Shown: positions 49,716-59,711 of the stretch, one piece after another
Numbering within the stretch: position 1 is the first letter of the stretch
Layout of the letters: each line of letters begins with the position of its first letter
Assembly: GCF_000829055.1 (NCBI RefSeq)
Contig: NZ_AP012544.1
Coordinates: 372,001 to 436,000 of the forward strand
Direction: 5' to 3'
DNA: 64,000 nucleotides
From: Lacticaseibacillus casei DSM 20011 = JCM 1134 = ATCC 393
GTDB taxonomy: Bacteria > Bacillota > Bacilli > Lactobacillales > Lactobacillaceae
The notes under the pieces: generated by a model
Told to the model about the DNA's origin: nothing
Seen by the model: the letters and a program-made list of their open reading frames with translations, nothing else
Databases searched by the model: none
Position numbers and translations under genes: made by a program

Positions 49716-50540
49716 CTAAGGCAGTTGCTTACTCAATGCCGGGATAACCCCAGCGAGATTTAACCCATATTTTGGATCAGCATCAGCGGCTAGCGTAGCT
49801 TTGATCGCCAAGCGCGCGGCTACCATGGCAGTTGCTGCCGCTTGCCGCAAGCGCTGGCCTTTCAGCAAGCCAGTTGCCAAGGCCGCAGCGAAAAGATCGC
49901 CAGTGCCAAAATAATGCCCGGGTTCTTTTGGCTGGGCCAGTGCCAGCGTTTCTCCAGACGTATCTATCCCGACAACGGCAATCTGCTTATGGAACGGGAC
50001 CCCAGTGATTAAAACCGCATTGTGGAACTGGGCATGCAGCCGCTTGGCCAAGGCCATGACGGCTGATGGTTCCGTCAGTGATACCAATGCTTCGTCTAAA
50101 AGCAGTTGTGCTTCGGTGACGTTTGGCGTCAAGACCGTTGCGCGGTAGGCTAACTGCTGCAACGTTTCGACGTAGGCGGCATCAAAACCTTTATAAAGCT
50201 TGCCGTCATCTGCCATAACCGGATCGATCAGAACCAGCGGCGCGGAAAATTTTGGCAGCCAGCGTTGCCATTGAAGCGCGGCATTTTGGCCAAGATAGCC
50301 GAGATAAATGCCGTCGGGTTGCAGTTGCAGCCGTTGCCAATGGGTCAGAATTCCTGACATCTCGGAACTCAGGTCAAGATAAGTATTAGCGCCCAGACCG
50401 CCAGTGTGACTTGACAGTAAGGCGGTCGGCAACACATACGGCGTCAACCCCAGACCGGCCGCTAACGGCAAAGCTACGCCCATGGAAACCTGGCCGACAC
50501 CGCATAAATCCTGACTAATGATCAGACTTTTCGTGTTCAA
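49716..50540 (-). CDS. Pyridoxal/pyridoxamine kinase
   Basis: 274 residues from a TTG start (AAAGGA upstream). PfkB-type kinase with GTGDLFAAALATG near the C-terminus carrying the catalytic Asp, IDPVMADDG for substrate and TPNVTEAQLLL. It phosphorylates pyridoxal or pyridoxamine, trapping the vitamin taken up by the neighbouring ECF S component. About 70 bp separate the two genes. Confidence 0.9.
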   Translation of the reverse strand: MNTKSLIISQDLCGVGQVSMGVALPLAAGLGLTPYVLPTALLSSHTGGLGANTYLDLSSEMSGILTHWQRLQLQPDGIYLGYLGQNAALQWQRWLPKFSAPLVLIDPVMADDGKLYKGFDAAYVETLQQLAYRATVLTPNVTEAQLLLDEALVSLTEPSAVMALAKRLHAQFHNAVLITGVPFHKQIAVVGIDTSGETLALAQPKEPGHYFGTGDLFAAALATGLLKGQRLRQAAATAMVAARLAIKATLAADADPKYGLNLAGVIPALSKQLP

Positions 50541-50706
50541 AGTATGAATCCTTTCTAAAAGTATAGGTGCTTAACAAAGAGCATGCGCAATTTTTAACGA
50601 ACTGTCAATGAGTTTTTTTATATATTGGCACAAACTGCCTTCTGTGCAAACTAAAATGGCCCTAGAACCGCGCCAGGACCATTCATATTGAAGGTATCAA
50701 AATCAG

Positions 50707-51579
50707 TTAAGCATTCCGAATTGTCTTTGTCGCTGTGGCAATGCGCTTGACGACCGTGGGATTGTCCATGGTGTAGATGTGGATGCCATCGACACCATGC
50801 ACTAATAAATCAATAATTTGATCAATGGCATAAGCAATCCCCGCATCGCGCATGGCTTCTTTGTTGCCGGAAAAATGCTGCATCATGGCGACAAATTTTG
50901 GCGGTAAATTGACGCCAGCCATGGTGGCCATGCGTTCGATTTGATGCTCGTTGATCACCGGCATGATCCCGGCTTCGATGGGCACGTGAATCCCCGCAAG
51001 CTCGGTGCGTTCGCGGAAACGGTAGAAAACCTGATTGTCGAAGAAAAGTTGGCTAATCAACTGGCTGGCTCCGGCATCGACTTTTTCCTTAAGGTGCCGA
51101 ATATCACTGACCACATCTGGTGATTCGGGATGTTTCTCCGGGTAACAGGCTGCCACGACATTGAAATCGCCGCGTTGGTGAATGTGCTCGATTAAATCGC
51201 AGGCATAAGGGAAGTCGTTGCTGACGCGGCCGCTTTTGGGAATATCACCGCGCAAGGCGAGAATGTTATCAATGCCGGCTTCTTGAAAACCGTGCAATTC
51301 TGCATCGACCTGCGCGCGGGTGAGCTGGGCAGCCGGTAAGTGGGCGACCGGTTCCAGATCAAACTCGTCTTTGATCAACTTGGCAACCTCCAGCGTGCCC
51401 ATGTGTGGCTTATTGCCATTCGAGCCGAATGTGACGGAGACAAAATCGGGATCGGCTTCTTTTACTGCATCAAGGGTGTTGAGAATTGGTGTCAGCGCAA
51501 CGTTGCTGGCATTTTTGCGCGGGGGAAAGACTTCAAATGAAATGACTTGATGATCTTTAAAGCACTGGTTGATTTTCAT
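50707..51579 (-). CDS. metF: Methylenetetrahydrofolate reductase
   Basis: 290 residues from ATG 51579 (AAGGAAC upstream within metE); upstream Met residues lie inside metE. TIM-barrel flavoprotein reducing methylene-THF to methyl-THF. FEVFPPRKN, SVTFGSNG and NILALRGDIP mark the fold and the substrate region. Overlaps metE by 23 bp, so both are co-expressed and MetF supplies methyl-THF to MetE. Under the same methionine T-box. Confidence 0.93.
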   Translation of the reverse strand: MKINQCFKDHQVISFEVFPPRKNASNVALTPILNTLDAVKEADPDFVSVTFGSNGNKPHMGTLEVAKLIKDEFDLEPVAHLPAAQLTRAQVDAELHGFQEAGIDNILALRGDIPKSGRVSNDFPYACDLIEHIHQRGDFNVVAACYPEKHPESPDVVSDIRHLKEKVDAGASQLISQLFFDNQVFYRFRERTELAGIHVPIEAGIMPVINEHQIERMATMAGVNLPPKFVAMMQHFSGNKEAMRDAGIAYAIDQIIDLLVHGVDGIHIYTMDNPTVVKRIATATKTIRNA

Positions 51580-53842
51580 GAGTGAGTTCCTTACGTACTT
51601 GTTTAGCTGCTGCAACCATGTTGATCAGGCTGGCCTTGGTTTCCGGGACGTCGCGGGTTTTAAGTCCGCAATCAGGGTTGATCCAAACATGATCAGCCGG
51701 CAACCGTTTCAGAATTTCGTGGATGATGTGGACAATTTCGTCTTTGGAAGGGATGCGCGGCGAGTGAATATCGTAAACACCAGGGCCGACATGGGTCTGG
51801 AAATGAGTGGCTTTGAGAATGTCCAAGAGGCTGAAATCAGACCGCGCAGCTTCAAAAGAAATCACATCGGCATCAAGATTATCAATCGCCTTAATGATGT
51901 CGCCGAACTGCGAATAACACATATGGGTGTGGATCTGGGTCTCCGGTTTCACTTTGCTGGCAACGAGGCGGAAGGCCGGCACTGCCCAGTCCAGATACTT
52001 AGGATACCAATCTTTCTTACGCAGCGGCAGATTTTCCCGCAACGCTGGCTCGTCGATTTGAATAATTTTGATGCCATGCTTTTCAAGATCCAGCACTTCA
52101 TCTTCCAAGGCCAATGCAATCTGCTCGACGCTGGTTTTTTGACTCAAATCTTCACGTGGAAACGACCAGTTGTAGATGGTGACCGGTCCGGTGAGCATGC
52201 CTTTGACGAGGTGATCGGTTTGACTTTGGGCAAAAACCGTTTCCGCCACTGTAATCGGCTTGGTACGCACCACATCGCCCCAAATAATCGGTGGTTTTAC
52301 ACCGCGGGTCCCGTAACTTTGTACCCAGCCGTTGTCGGTGAAGCGGAAACCACCGAAGTTTTCGCCAAAATATTCAACCATGTCGTTGCGTTCAAATTCG
52401 CCGTGAACCAGAACGTCTAAGCCAATTTTTTCCTGGAATCTGATCCAATCGACTTCTTCTTGATGATTGAATGCCATATATTCGGCTTCCGTAATTTCAT
52501 GGCGGCGGAATTTAGCCCGATTGCGCCGAACTTCTGCGGTTTGTGGGAAGGAGCCGATGGTGGTCGTCGGCAGTAGCGGCAGGTTGAATTCCTTAGCCTG
52601 AATCGCCAGCCGGGTTTTGCGATCAGGCGTCCGCTTATAGTCTTCCGGCGTTAAGGCCGCAATTTTGGCGTTTAAGGCTTTATTTTCCTCGTAGCGTGGC
52701 TTGCTGAATAAGGCGACGTTGGCCTGATAAGCTTCGTGATCGGCGCCGGTGTGGAAAATAGCGTCCAGTTCGTGCAACTCATTTAATTTTTCTTCAGCGA
52801 AAGCCAGATATTGCTTTTCTTCGGGTTTGAGATGCGTCTCGTTGCGTAGTGTATAAGGGACATGCAATAGCGATGTGGAGGTGCTCAACACAAGTTTGTC
52901 GGTGATGGCTGCCAGCTGCTTAATGGTTGCCAAAGCATCGGCATAGTGCGTCCGCCAGATATTCTTGCCGTTGACAATACCGGCAAACAAGGTGGCATGC
53001 GCCGGGAAGCCGTGCTTTTCCAACAGATCGAGGTTCGCATAGCCTTCCACAAAATCCAGGCCGAAGCCATCAAATGGCAGTTCGGAAATTTGTTCAAACG
53101 AATCGGTTAAATCGCCGAAATAAGTCTGCACCAGAATTTTGGCGGTGTTCTTTTGCGCGAGAATCGGCGTATAAAGCCGTTCAAACAACGCTAAGTCAGC
53201 ATCGGTCTGGTCATAAACCAGCGCTGGTTCATCAAGCTGAATCCACTCGGCGCCGGCTGTATGAAGTCGCTGAATGATCGTGCTATAAGCGGTGATTAAG
53301 TCGGTTACGAAATCATCCGGAGCAACATCAATGAACCGCGACAGTTTCAACAACGTGTACGGGCCGATTAAAGTCGGCCGCGCCGCGATGCCCAAATCCT
53401 TGGCTTCTTGATACTGTTCGAAAAGCTGCCAGTCCGTCACTTGAATGTGCGTGTCACGATCAAATTCGGGCACCAGATAGTGGTAGTTGGTGTTGAACCA
53501 TTTCTTCATGGCAAGTGCCTTAACATCACCAGCATCGCCTTGATAGCCACGCGCCTGGGCAAAATAGGTATCGAGAGGCGACAGGTTCAAGTCCAAATAC
53601 CGCTTTGGCACAATATTCAAAAGGTTGGCAACATCCAAGGTGTTGTCGAAGAATGAAAAATCGCCGGTGGGAATCTGATCAATACCCGTCGTTTGAATGG
53701 TTTCCCAGTGCTGCTGGCGCAATGCTTTGGCTTTTTCCTGCAGCTCCTGTGCCGTAATCTGGTGCTTGAAATACTTCTGAGTGGCAAACTTCAATTCACG
53801 ATGTTCACCAATTCGTGGATAGCCGATGATGGTTGTTGTCAT
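51557..53842 (-). CDS. metE: Cobalamin-independent methionine synthase
   Basis: 761 residues, GGAGG upstream. Transfers the methyl group from methyl-THF polyglutamate to homocysteine. N-terminal domain TTTIIGYPRIGEHRELKFA, C-terminal zinc domain with HTHMCYSQFGDI and NPDCGLKTRDVPE holding zinc ligands His, Cys, Glu and Cys. Length is standard. Methionine T-box in the leader. Confidence 0.96.
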   Translation of the reverse strand: MTTTIIGYPRIGEHRELKFATQKYFKHQITAQELQEKAKALRQQHWETIQTTGIDQIPTGDFSFFDNTLDVANLLNIVPKRYLDLNLSPLDTYFAQARGYQGDAGDVKALAMKKWFNTNYHYLVPEFDRDTHIQVTDWQLFEQYQEAKDLGIAARPTLIGPYTLLKLSRFIDVAPDDFVTDLITAYSTIIQRLHTAGAEWIQLDEPALVYDQTDADLALFERLYTPILAQKNTAKILVQTYFGDLTDSFEQISELPFDGFGLDFVEGYANLDLLEKHGFPAHATLFAGIVNGKNIWRTHYADALATIKQLAAITDKLVLSTSTSLLHVPYTLRNETHLKPEEKQYLAFAEEKLNELHELDAIFHTGADHEAYQANVALFSKPRYEENKALNAKIAALTPEDYKRTPDRKTRLAIQAKEFNLPLLPTTTIGSFPQTAEVRRNRAKFRRHEITEAEYMAFNHQEEVDWIRFQEKIGLDVLVHGEFERNDMVEYFGENFGGFRFTDNGWVQSYGTRGVKPPIIWGDVVRTKPITVAETVFAQSQTDHLVKGMLTGPVTIYNWSFPREDLSQKTSVEQIALALEDEVLDLEKHGIKIIQIDEPALRENLPLRKKDWYPKYLDWAVPAFRLVASKVKPETQIHTHMCYSQFGDIIKAIDNLDADVISFEAARSDFSLLDILKATHFQTHVGPGVYDIHSPRIPSKDEIVHIIHEILKRLPADHVWINPDCGLKTRDVPETKASLINMVAAAKQVRKELTHENQPVL

Positions 53843-53959
53843 AATAAAACCTCCTATTTAGGCATAATGTCAATCAGTCCAATGATGAATTGAAGAACAC
53901 TTGCTAATGATCGAAATGAACTGTCGAAAGACGTGGCTTGTATTTGCACGCGGAGATGG

Positions 53960-54245
53960 AAACCAAAAAAGCCGTCCTTGGCCCAGACAAAAAATGTCTA
54001 GGCCAAGGACGGCTTACCGTGGTACCACCTTGGTTTAAAAGCCGCTCACACGACTTTCCTCAATCAGTCCGACAGCCATGCTGTGAGACCTAACGCAATA
54101 ATGGGCGTCCCCATGTGTGCTTTGCTCGCGCTCGACACACCTGCATCACCAAGACCATATTCGTCGTCGTTTCCAGATGTCCTTGCACCAAAATGGACAC
54201 TCTCTAAGCAGGAAACCGCCAACTACTCATCTTTCCGCATTTCAA
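53960..54245 (-). promoter_or_regulatory. T-box riboswitch, methionine specifier (metE)
   Basis: Minus-strand leader with GAGTAGTTGGC, an AGAGAG in place of AGCGAG, and T-box AAGGTGGTACCACGG (plus 54015-54030). The loop reads GAATATGG, so the specifier is ATG. A GCCGTCCTTGGCC...GGCCAAGGACGGC terminator with T-run lies at 53968-54012. Confidence 0.92.
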
Positions 54246-54255
54246 TGTTGCGACT

Positions 54256-54284
54256 AGCATACTGACAATTATGGCAGCTGTCAA
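54256..54284 (-). promoter_or_regulatory. Promoter of the metE T-box leader
   Basis: Minus-strand TTGACA (54279-54284), 17-bp spacer, TATGCT (54256-54261). Confidence 0.8.
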
Positions 54285-54532
54285 GATATTTATTAAATTA
54301 AGATGAAGCCTTCTATGGCTGTTAACTCTTAGCCTGTTGCGAAAACACCTGTTTTATTCTCATTATTTCGTAAATAATGGCGCGGGTTTGTTAAGATGAC
54401 AATACCAGCGTCATGCTTGCTCTTGAGATTGCGCAGCCGCGACATGAACAAGAAAAGTCAAAGAGCGTTAACACTGACTTGTTTTAAATTTTAGGGTAAG
54501 CTATTAGCACAAGTCATCGGAGGAAGAATGCT

Positions 54533-56251
54533 ATGAAAGTTTTGGTTCCATACATTAAGAAATATCGCTGGGACGTGGTCTGGTCAATCCTGGCTATTTT
54601 TGTGGTAGCGTTCGCGACACTTTGGCAGCCGCATCTGCTTCAGGTGATCATGAATGCCATTATGAAAAATGACAAGCAGACCGTCTGGACCAATGGCCTG
54701 TATTTGATTGGGCTGGCGGTGATCGGGATTGTTGGCGGGATTATCAATACCATCTATTCGGCGCGGGTGGCACTGGGTGTTGCTACTGATTTGCGCGCAG
54801 ATGAATATGCTAAAATCCAGAGTCTGGCTTATGCGGACGTTGAAAAATTTTCACCGTCAAATCTGGTTGTACGCATGACCAATGATATTAATCAGGTGCA
54901 ACAGATTGTCATGGGCTTTTTCCAGCAAGTCACGCGTATCCCGATTCTGTTTGTCGGCGCCGTGATTCTTGCCATCGTGACCTTGCCGGAGTTGTGGTGG
55001 GTCATTGCGGTCATGATGGTGTTGCTGCTGGGTGTCAGTCTTTTTTCGTTTAGTCGTATGGGCAAATATTTTGGCCGGATGCAACAGCTGATTGAAAAAG
55101 TGAACACCTTGGCGCGTGAGAATTTAATGGGCATGCGGGTGGTAAAGTCGTTTGTTCAAGGCGCCAATCAGACAAAAAACTTTGCGGAATCAAGTGACGA
55201 GATGCGGAATGTCAGTGTCAAAATCGGTAATTTGTTTGCCTTGTTGATGCCGGCGTTTTTCCTGATTGCCAATTTAGCGATTGCCTTAAGTATCTGGATG
55301 ATCGGCCAGAACATTACGAGCCATCCAAGTAACTTGGCGGCGATTACCAGTTTTATCAACTACTTGATGCAGATTCTGTTCGCGATTATTAACGGAAGCT
55401 TTATGCTGACATTCGCGTCGCGGGCGCTGGTTTCTTTACGGCGGATCCATGAAGTCATGGACACTAAGCCGAGCATGACCTTTGTGAGTGGCCCGCATCG
55501 GGATCTGGACGGTGGCGTTGAATTCAATGACGTGACATTTACCTATCCGGGGGATGAAAAGCCGACGATTCGCGATATCAGTTTTGCGGTTAAGCCAGGT
55601 GAAATGATTGGCATTGTCGGGGCGACCGGAAGTGGCAAGACCACATTGGCGCAACTGATTCCGCGGTTGTTTGACCCAGACACCGGGATCGTCAAGGTTG
55701 GTGGGCATGATGTCCGCGCTGTCACCGAAGCTGACTTGCGCCAGACAGTTGGCTTTGTCTTGCAACGGTCCACGCTTTTTTCCGGCACCATTGCCGAAAA
55801 TCTGCAACAAGGCAATCCGGATGCTGATTTAGCGTCGATGAAGTGGGCAGCCCGAATCGCCCAGTCGGCAGAATTCATTGAGCGCTTGCCGCATACGTAC
55901 AATGCAGAAGTGGAAGAGCGCTCCTCAAACTTTTCTGGCGGCCAAAAGCAGCGGCTTTCGATTACACGCGGAGTCATCGGGCAGCCGAAGATCCTGATTC
56001 TCGATGATGCCACCTCGGCGTTGGATGCCCGCTCGGAAAAATTGGTTCAAGAAGCCTTGGCGCATGAACTGAAAAACACGACGACCATTATCATCGCCGA
56101 AAAAATCAGTTCGATTATCAAGGCTGATCGCATTCTGGTACTTGATGAAGGTCGGTTGTTCGGTAGCGGCACACATCATGAATTGGCTCAGCATAATGAT
56201 GTTTATCGCGAAATTTATGCAACCCAAAAGGCATTGGAAGAGGGGGTGTAG
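54533..56251 (+). CDS. Heterodimeric ABC exporter subunit 1
   Basis: 572 residues, GGAGGAAG upstream. Six membrane segments, then ATPase: GATGSGKTT, FSGGQKQR and Walker B ILDDATSALD. The catalytic Glu after Walker B is Asp (DDATS) and the H-loop reads IIIAEKISS with Glu-Lys in place of His-Arg, so this subunit holds the degenerate half of one site. Pairs with the next gene 3 bp downstream, like LmrCD or YheIH drug exporters. Confidence 0.93.
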   Translation: MKVLVPYIKKYRWDVVWSILAIFVVAFATLWQPHLLQVIMNAIMKNDKQTVWTNGLYLIGLAVIGIVGGIINTIYSARVALGVATDLRADEYAKIQSLAYADVEKFSPSNLVVRMTNDINQVQQIVMGFFQQVTRIPILFVGAVILAIVTLPELWWVIAVMMVLLLGVSLFSFSRMGKYFGRMQQLIEKVNTLARENLMGMRVVKSFVQGANQTKNFAESSDEMRNVSVKIGNLFALLMPAFFLIANLAIALSIWMIGQNITSHPSNLAAITSFINYLMQILFAIINGSFMLTFASRALVSLRRIHEVMDTKPSMTFVSGPHRDLDGGVEFNDVTFTYPGDEKPTIRDISFAVKPGEMIGIVGATGSGKTTLAQLIPRLFDPDTGIVKVGGHDVRAVTEADLRQTVGFVLQRSTLFSGTIAENLQQGNPDADLASMKWAARIAQSAEFIERLPHTYNAEVEERSSNFSGGQKQRLSITRGVIGQPKILILDDATSALDARSEKLVQEALAHELKNTTTIIIAEKISSIIKADRILVLDEGRLFGSGTHHELAQHNDVYREIYATQKALEEGV

Positions 56252-56254
56252 CTC

Positions 56255-58036
56255 ATGAAAGACTTGAAAAATGCGGGTAAATTTTATGCCCATTATTTAC
56301 GGCCTTATTGGCTAGAGTTTTTGATCACGACGATTTTGATCGCGATTTCTACATGGGCGATTGTTGTTGCACCGACGTATATGGGCCGCGCCATTGAGGA
56401 ACTGACTGTCTACGTTCAGCAATGGGCGAACCCGGCAACGCGTGCGCAAGCCTCTTTTACGGCGTTTAACCACACCCTGGCAATTTTTGTGCTGTTGTAT
56501 TTGATCGATGCCTCCAGTATTTTGATCTCGAGCCTGCTGCTGTCAAAAGTCAGCGGTTATTCGACTGGCACCATGCGAGTGGGCCTGTTCCGAAAAATGC
56601 AGCGCATGAAAGTCCAGTATTTTGACAGTCACAGTGACGGTGATATTCTGTCGCGGTTTACCAGTGATTTGGATAACATTTTCAATGCCATGAACCAGGC
56701 GCTGATCGAAATATTCTTAAGCGGTGCCCAGTTTATTGGGATTATCTGGATGATGTTCACCCAGAATGCCACGTTGGCGTGGATCACCATGGCCTCGACC
56801 CCGGTGGCGATTGGCTTGGCCGCGTTTGTGATGCACCAGGCAAGTGTGTCGGTTGATCGCCAGCAGGACGACATCGGCCGACTTAATGGTTACATCAACG
56901 AGCAAATTACCGGTCAGAAGATGTTGATTACCAATGGCTTGCAGCAGGAAAGTGTTGCCGGCTTCCAACCGTATAACAATGCGGTACGCAAATCTAACCT
57001 GCGTGGGCAGATTTGGAGCGGGATCTTAAACCCGTTGCTTTTGGGGTTGTCGTTTCTGAACACGGCGATTGTAATCTTTGCCGGTTCCTGGCTGGCGCTA
57101 AACGGCTCACTGAGTCAAGGCGCGGCTTTGGCCTTGGTGGTTGTGTTCGTTAACTATGCGCAGCAGTACTATCAGCCAATTGTGCAGCTGACCAGTCTGT
57201 TTAACATGATTCAGCTAGCCATTACCGGTGCCCGTCGGATTACCGAAGTGCGAGAACAGCCGGATGAAGTCGATCCGAAAAATGGTCGCACCCTCGATGG
57301 TTTGAAACACGAGCTCGTGATTGATAACGTGCATTTTAGCTATATTCCGGGTAAGGAGATTCTACACGGCGTTACGATCCATGTTGAAAAAGGCGAAATG
57401 GTGGCGCTGGTTGGCCCGACTGGCAGTGGGAAAACCACGGTTATGAACCTGATGAATCGTTTCTACGATGTTGATTCCGGCTCGATTACCTTTGACGGTG
57501 TTGATGTGCGTGAATTTAAACTCGCATCGCTGCGGCAAAATGTCGGCATTGTTCTGCAGAATCCGCAACTGTTTTCGGGAACCATTCGTGACAACATTCG
57601 CTTTGGCGACCCGGAGGCCGATCAAGCGCGGGTTGAAGCCGCCGCCAAACAGGCCAACATTCATGACTTTATTGTGAGTCTGCCGGATGGGTATGATACG
57701 TTGGTTTCGGATGAGCAAAGCGTCTTTTCAGCCGGCCAAAAACAGCTCATGTCGATCGCCCGGACTATCTTAACCGATCCGCGCTTACTGATTCTTGATG
57801 AGGCGACCAGTAACGTGGATACGGTCACTGAAGCCAAGATTCAAGCGGCGATGGACAATGTGATTCAAGGACGGACGAGCTTTGTTATCGCCCACCGGCT
57901 GAAAACGATTTTGAATGCCGACAAAATTGTCGTCCTTCGCGATGGCAGGATTATTGAAGAAGGCAATCATGAACAACTGCTGGCGCAAAATGGCTTTTAT
58001 GCCGAGCTATACCATAACCAGATGGTCTTTGAATAG
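56255..58036 (+). CDS. Heterodimeric ABC exporter subunit 2
   Basis: 593 residues, GGGGG upstream. Six membrane segments, GPTGSGKTT, Walker B LLILDEATSNVD with the catalytic Glu and IAHRLKT H-loop intact, but the signature is FSAGQKQ, degenerate. Combined with subunit 1 this gives one working and one degenerate ATP site, as in heterodimeric multidrug exporters. Substrate unknown. Confidence 0.93.
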   Translation: MKDLKNAGKFYAHYLRPYWLEFLITTILIAISTWAIVVAPTYMGRAIEELTVYVQQWANPATRAQASFTAFNHTLAIFVLLYLIDASSILISSLLLSKVSGYSTGTMRVGLFRKMQRMKVQYFDSHSDGDILSRFTSDLDNIFNAMNQALIEIFLSGAQFIGIIWMMFTQNATLAWITMASTPVAIGLAAFVMHQASVSVDRQQDDIGRLNGYINEQITGQKMLITNGLQQESVAGFQPYNNAVRKSNLRGQIWSGILNPLLLGLSFLNTAIVIFAGSWLALNGSLSQGAALALVVVFVNYAQQYYQPIVQLTSLFNMIQLAITGARRITEVREQPDEVDPKNGRTLDGLKHELVIDNVHFSYIPGKEILHGVTIHVEKGEMVALVGPTGSGKTTVMNLMNRFYDVDSGSITFDGVDVREFKLASLRQNVGIVLQNPQLFSGTIRDNIRFGDPEADQARVEAAAKQANIHDFIVSLPDGYDTLVSDEQSVFSAGQKQLMSIARTILTDPRLLILDEATSNVDTVTEAKIQAAMDNVIQGRTSFVIAHRLKTILNADKIVVLRDGRIIEEGNHEQLLAQNGFYAELYHNQMVFE

Positions 58037-58040
58037 CGGT

Positions 58041-58072
58041 CCGAAAGATTACGAACTATTTCGGAATCTTTT
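58041..58072 (+). terminator. Terminator of the ABC exporter operon
   Basis: AAAGATT and AATCTTT arms with inner CCGAAA/TTTCGG sequences and a following T6 run. Confidence 0.65.
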
Positions 58073-58196
58073 TTAATATAATTCGTATATAAAGCGATTT
58101 AGAGACCTTTCTAAAGCTTAAAACTTATGATAATCTTTCTATATCAGAACAATGCTGTTCGTTGTTTTGATCAATAAAGACTTCGTGGAGGTAGCG

Positions 58197-59426
58197 ATGA
58201 GCAAACGTAGGTATTTAGTCGCTTTAGGCGGTATTTTGCTGCATTTGATGATTGGTTCTGTTTATGCATGGAGCGTGTTTACCGGTCCGATTGCCAAACA
58301 GACAGGGTGGGCGTTGTCCTCGGTCACAGTCGCGTTTAGTATTGCCATTTTCTTCCTGGGCATGAGTGCTGCCTTCATGGGGCGGGTGGTTGAGCGCTTT
58401 GGCCCGCGGTTGACTGGGACAGTTGCTGCGATTTTATATGGTTCGGGGATTTTGTTAACCGGGTTGGCGGTTCAAATCGATTCGTTGCCGTTGCTCTATC
58501 TTGGGTACGGCGTGATTGGCGGGTTAGGTTTGGGCGCCGGTTATGTGACGCCGGTTTCAACGATTATTGCGTGGTTCCCGGATAATCGCGGACTCGCGAC
58601 CGGAATGGCGATTATGGGCTTTGGATTTGCCGCCATGTTGACTGGCCCGGTTGCCCAGCAATTGATCGCAACTATCGGCTTGGTAGCCACCATGTATGTG
58701 CTGGGTGCGGTTTATATGGTGATCATGTTGGGAGCAGCTCAAGTAATCCGTAAGCCGCGACCGGATGAAGTGCCGGCAGCCGATCTTGCCAAAAGCGTGA
58801 GTTTGACCGGTAAGGCGATGACCGCCAATGAAGCAGTCAAAACGCCAGCATTCCGCTACTTATGGCTGATGTTCTTTATCAACATCACCTGTGGTATCGG
58901 ACTTGTGGCGGTTGCATCGCCGATGGCCCAACAGCAAACCGGTATGTCTGCTGCGACTGCCGCTATGATGGTTGGGGTTGTGGGTTTGTTTAATGGTTTT
59001 GGCCGCTTGGCTTGGGCAACGTTGTCTGATTTGATTGGTCGGCCGCTCACCTATACGTTAATTTTTGTGGTAGATGTCATCATGCTGGTCGGCATTTTGA
59101 CCGTGGGCTCCCCGCTGCTCTTTGGGATTGCGTTATGCCTGATCATGTCTTGCTATGGCGCCGGGTTCTCGGTCATTCCGGCTTATCTTGGGGATGTCTT
59201 TGGCACCAAACAGCTTGGGGCGATTCATGGTTATGTGCTGACGGCCTGGGCCGCTGCGGGAATCGTTGGCCCGACGCTTCTGAGTTTTAGCGAAGAATAT
59301 TTTCACAATTATACTGTTAGCTTGATCCTCTTTGTTCTTCTCGAATTGCTGGCTCTAGGGCTGTCGATTCGCATTCGGCGGGAATTCAAAGCAACTGCGC
59401 AGGATGCGAAGCATGTGACTGACTAA
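58197..59426 (+). CDS. MFS transporter, oxalate/formate antiporter type
   Basis: 409 residues from ATG 58197, GGAGGT upstream; the frame upstream of it lacks a ribosome site. Twelve hydrophobic segments. MIGSVYAWSVFTGPI in segment one and the later GFGFAAMLTGPV, LIGRPLTYTLIF blocks are characteristic of the OFA subfamily. Exchanges organic acids; the exact anion is not readable. Confidence 0.87.
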   Translation: MSKRRYLVALGGILLHLMIGSVYAWSVFTGPIAKQTGWALSSVTVAFSIAIFFLGMSAAFMGRVVERFGPRLTGTVAAILYGSGILLTGLAVQIDSLPLLYLGYGVIGGLGLGAGYVTPVSTIIAWFPDNRGLATGMAIMGFGFAAMLTGPVAQQLIATIGLVATMYVLGAVYMVIMLGAAQVIRKPRPDEVPAADLAKSVSLTGKAMTANEAVKTPAFRYLWLMFFINITCGIGLVAVASPMAQQQTGMSAATAAMMVGVVGLFNGFGRLAWATLSDLIGRPLTYTLIFVVDVIMLVGILTVGSPLLFGIALCLIMSCYGAGFSVIPAYLGDVFGTKQLGAIHGYVLTAWAAAGIVGPTLLSFSEEYFHNYTVSLILFVLLELLALGLSIRIRREFKATAQDAKHVTD

Positions 59427-59540
59427 CGGTTTTGTCTGCGAAAAGATCGACAGAGAGACTTTAGGATGAATGAAAAACATTTTGACGTTGATGTTTTGCT
59501 GGTGATATAAACGCCGTCTAATGTGGATATTAATATATCA

Positions 59541-59570
59541 GAACCCCGTATTTAGGTACGGGATTTTTTT
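59541..59570 (+). terminator. Terminator after MFS gene
   Basis: CCCGTA-TTTAGG-TACGGG stem followed by T7. Confidence 0.85.
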
Positions 59571-59644
59571 ATGTCTCAAAATGCTGATATGACAACATTT
59601 TTAGTTTATGCCACATATTATTGACCAAATCCAAGCGTCTTTTG

Positions 59645-59698
59645 TTGACAAACCTGTACGTACAGGTAAAATAAGCTCTGTAAGTGAAATCGCTTTCT
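59645..59698 (+). promoter_or_regulatory. Trehalose operon promoter with TreR operator and cre site
   Basis: -35 TTGACA (59645-59650), 16-bp spacer, -10 TAAAAT (59667-59672). The spacer carries a perfect 16-bp palindrome ACCTGTACGTACAGGT (59652-59667), the expected GntR/TreR operator, so repressor and RNA polymerase would exclude each other. Just downstream TGAAATCGCTTTCT (59685-59698) fits a catabolite-responsive element for CcpA apart from its first base. Confidence 0.9.
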
Positions 59699-59711
59699 GG
59701 AGGGGGAAGAA

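Noticed and set aside
51569..52420. 283-residue plus-strand ORF opposite metE
   Set aside because: It is antisense to conserved metE domains, with no ribosome site or family; a shadow of biased codon use.
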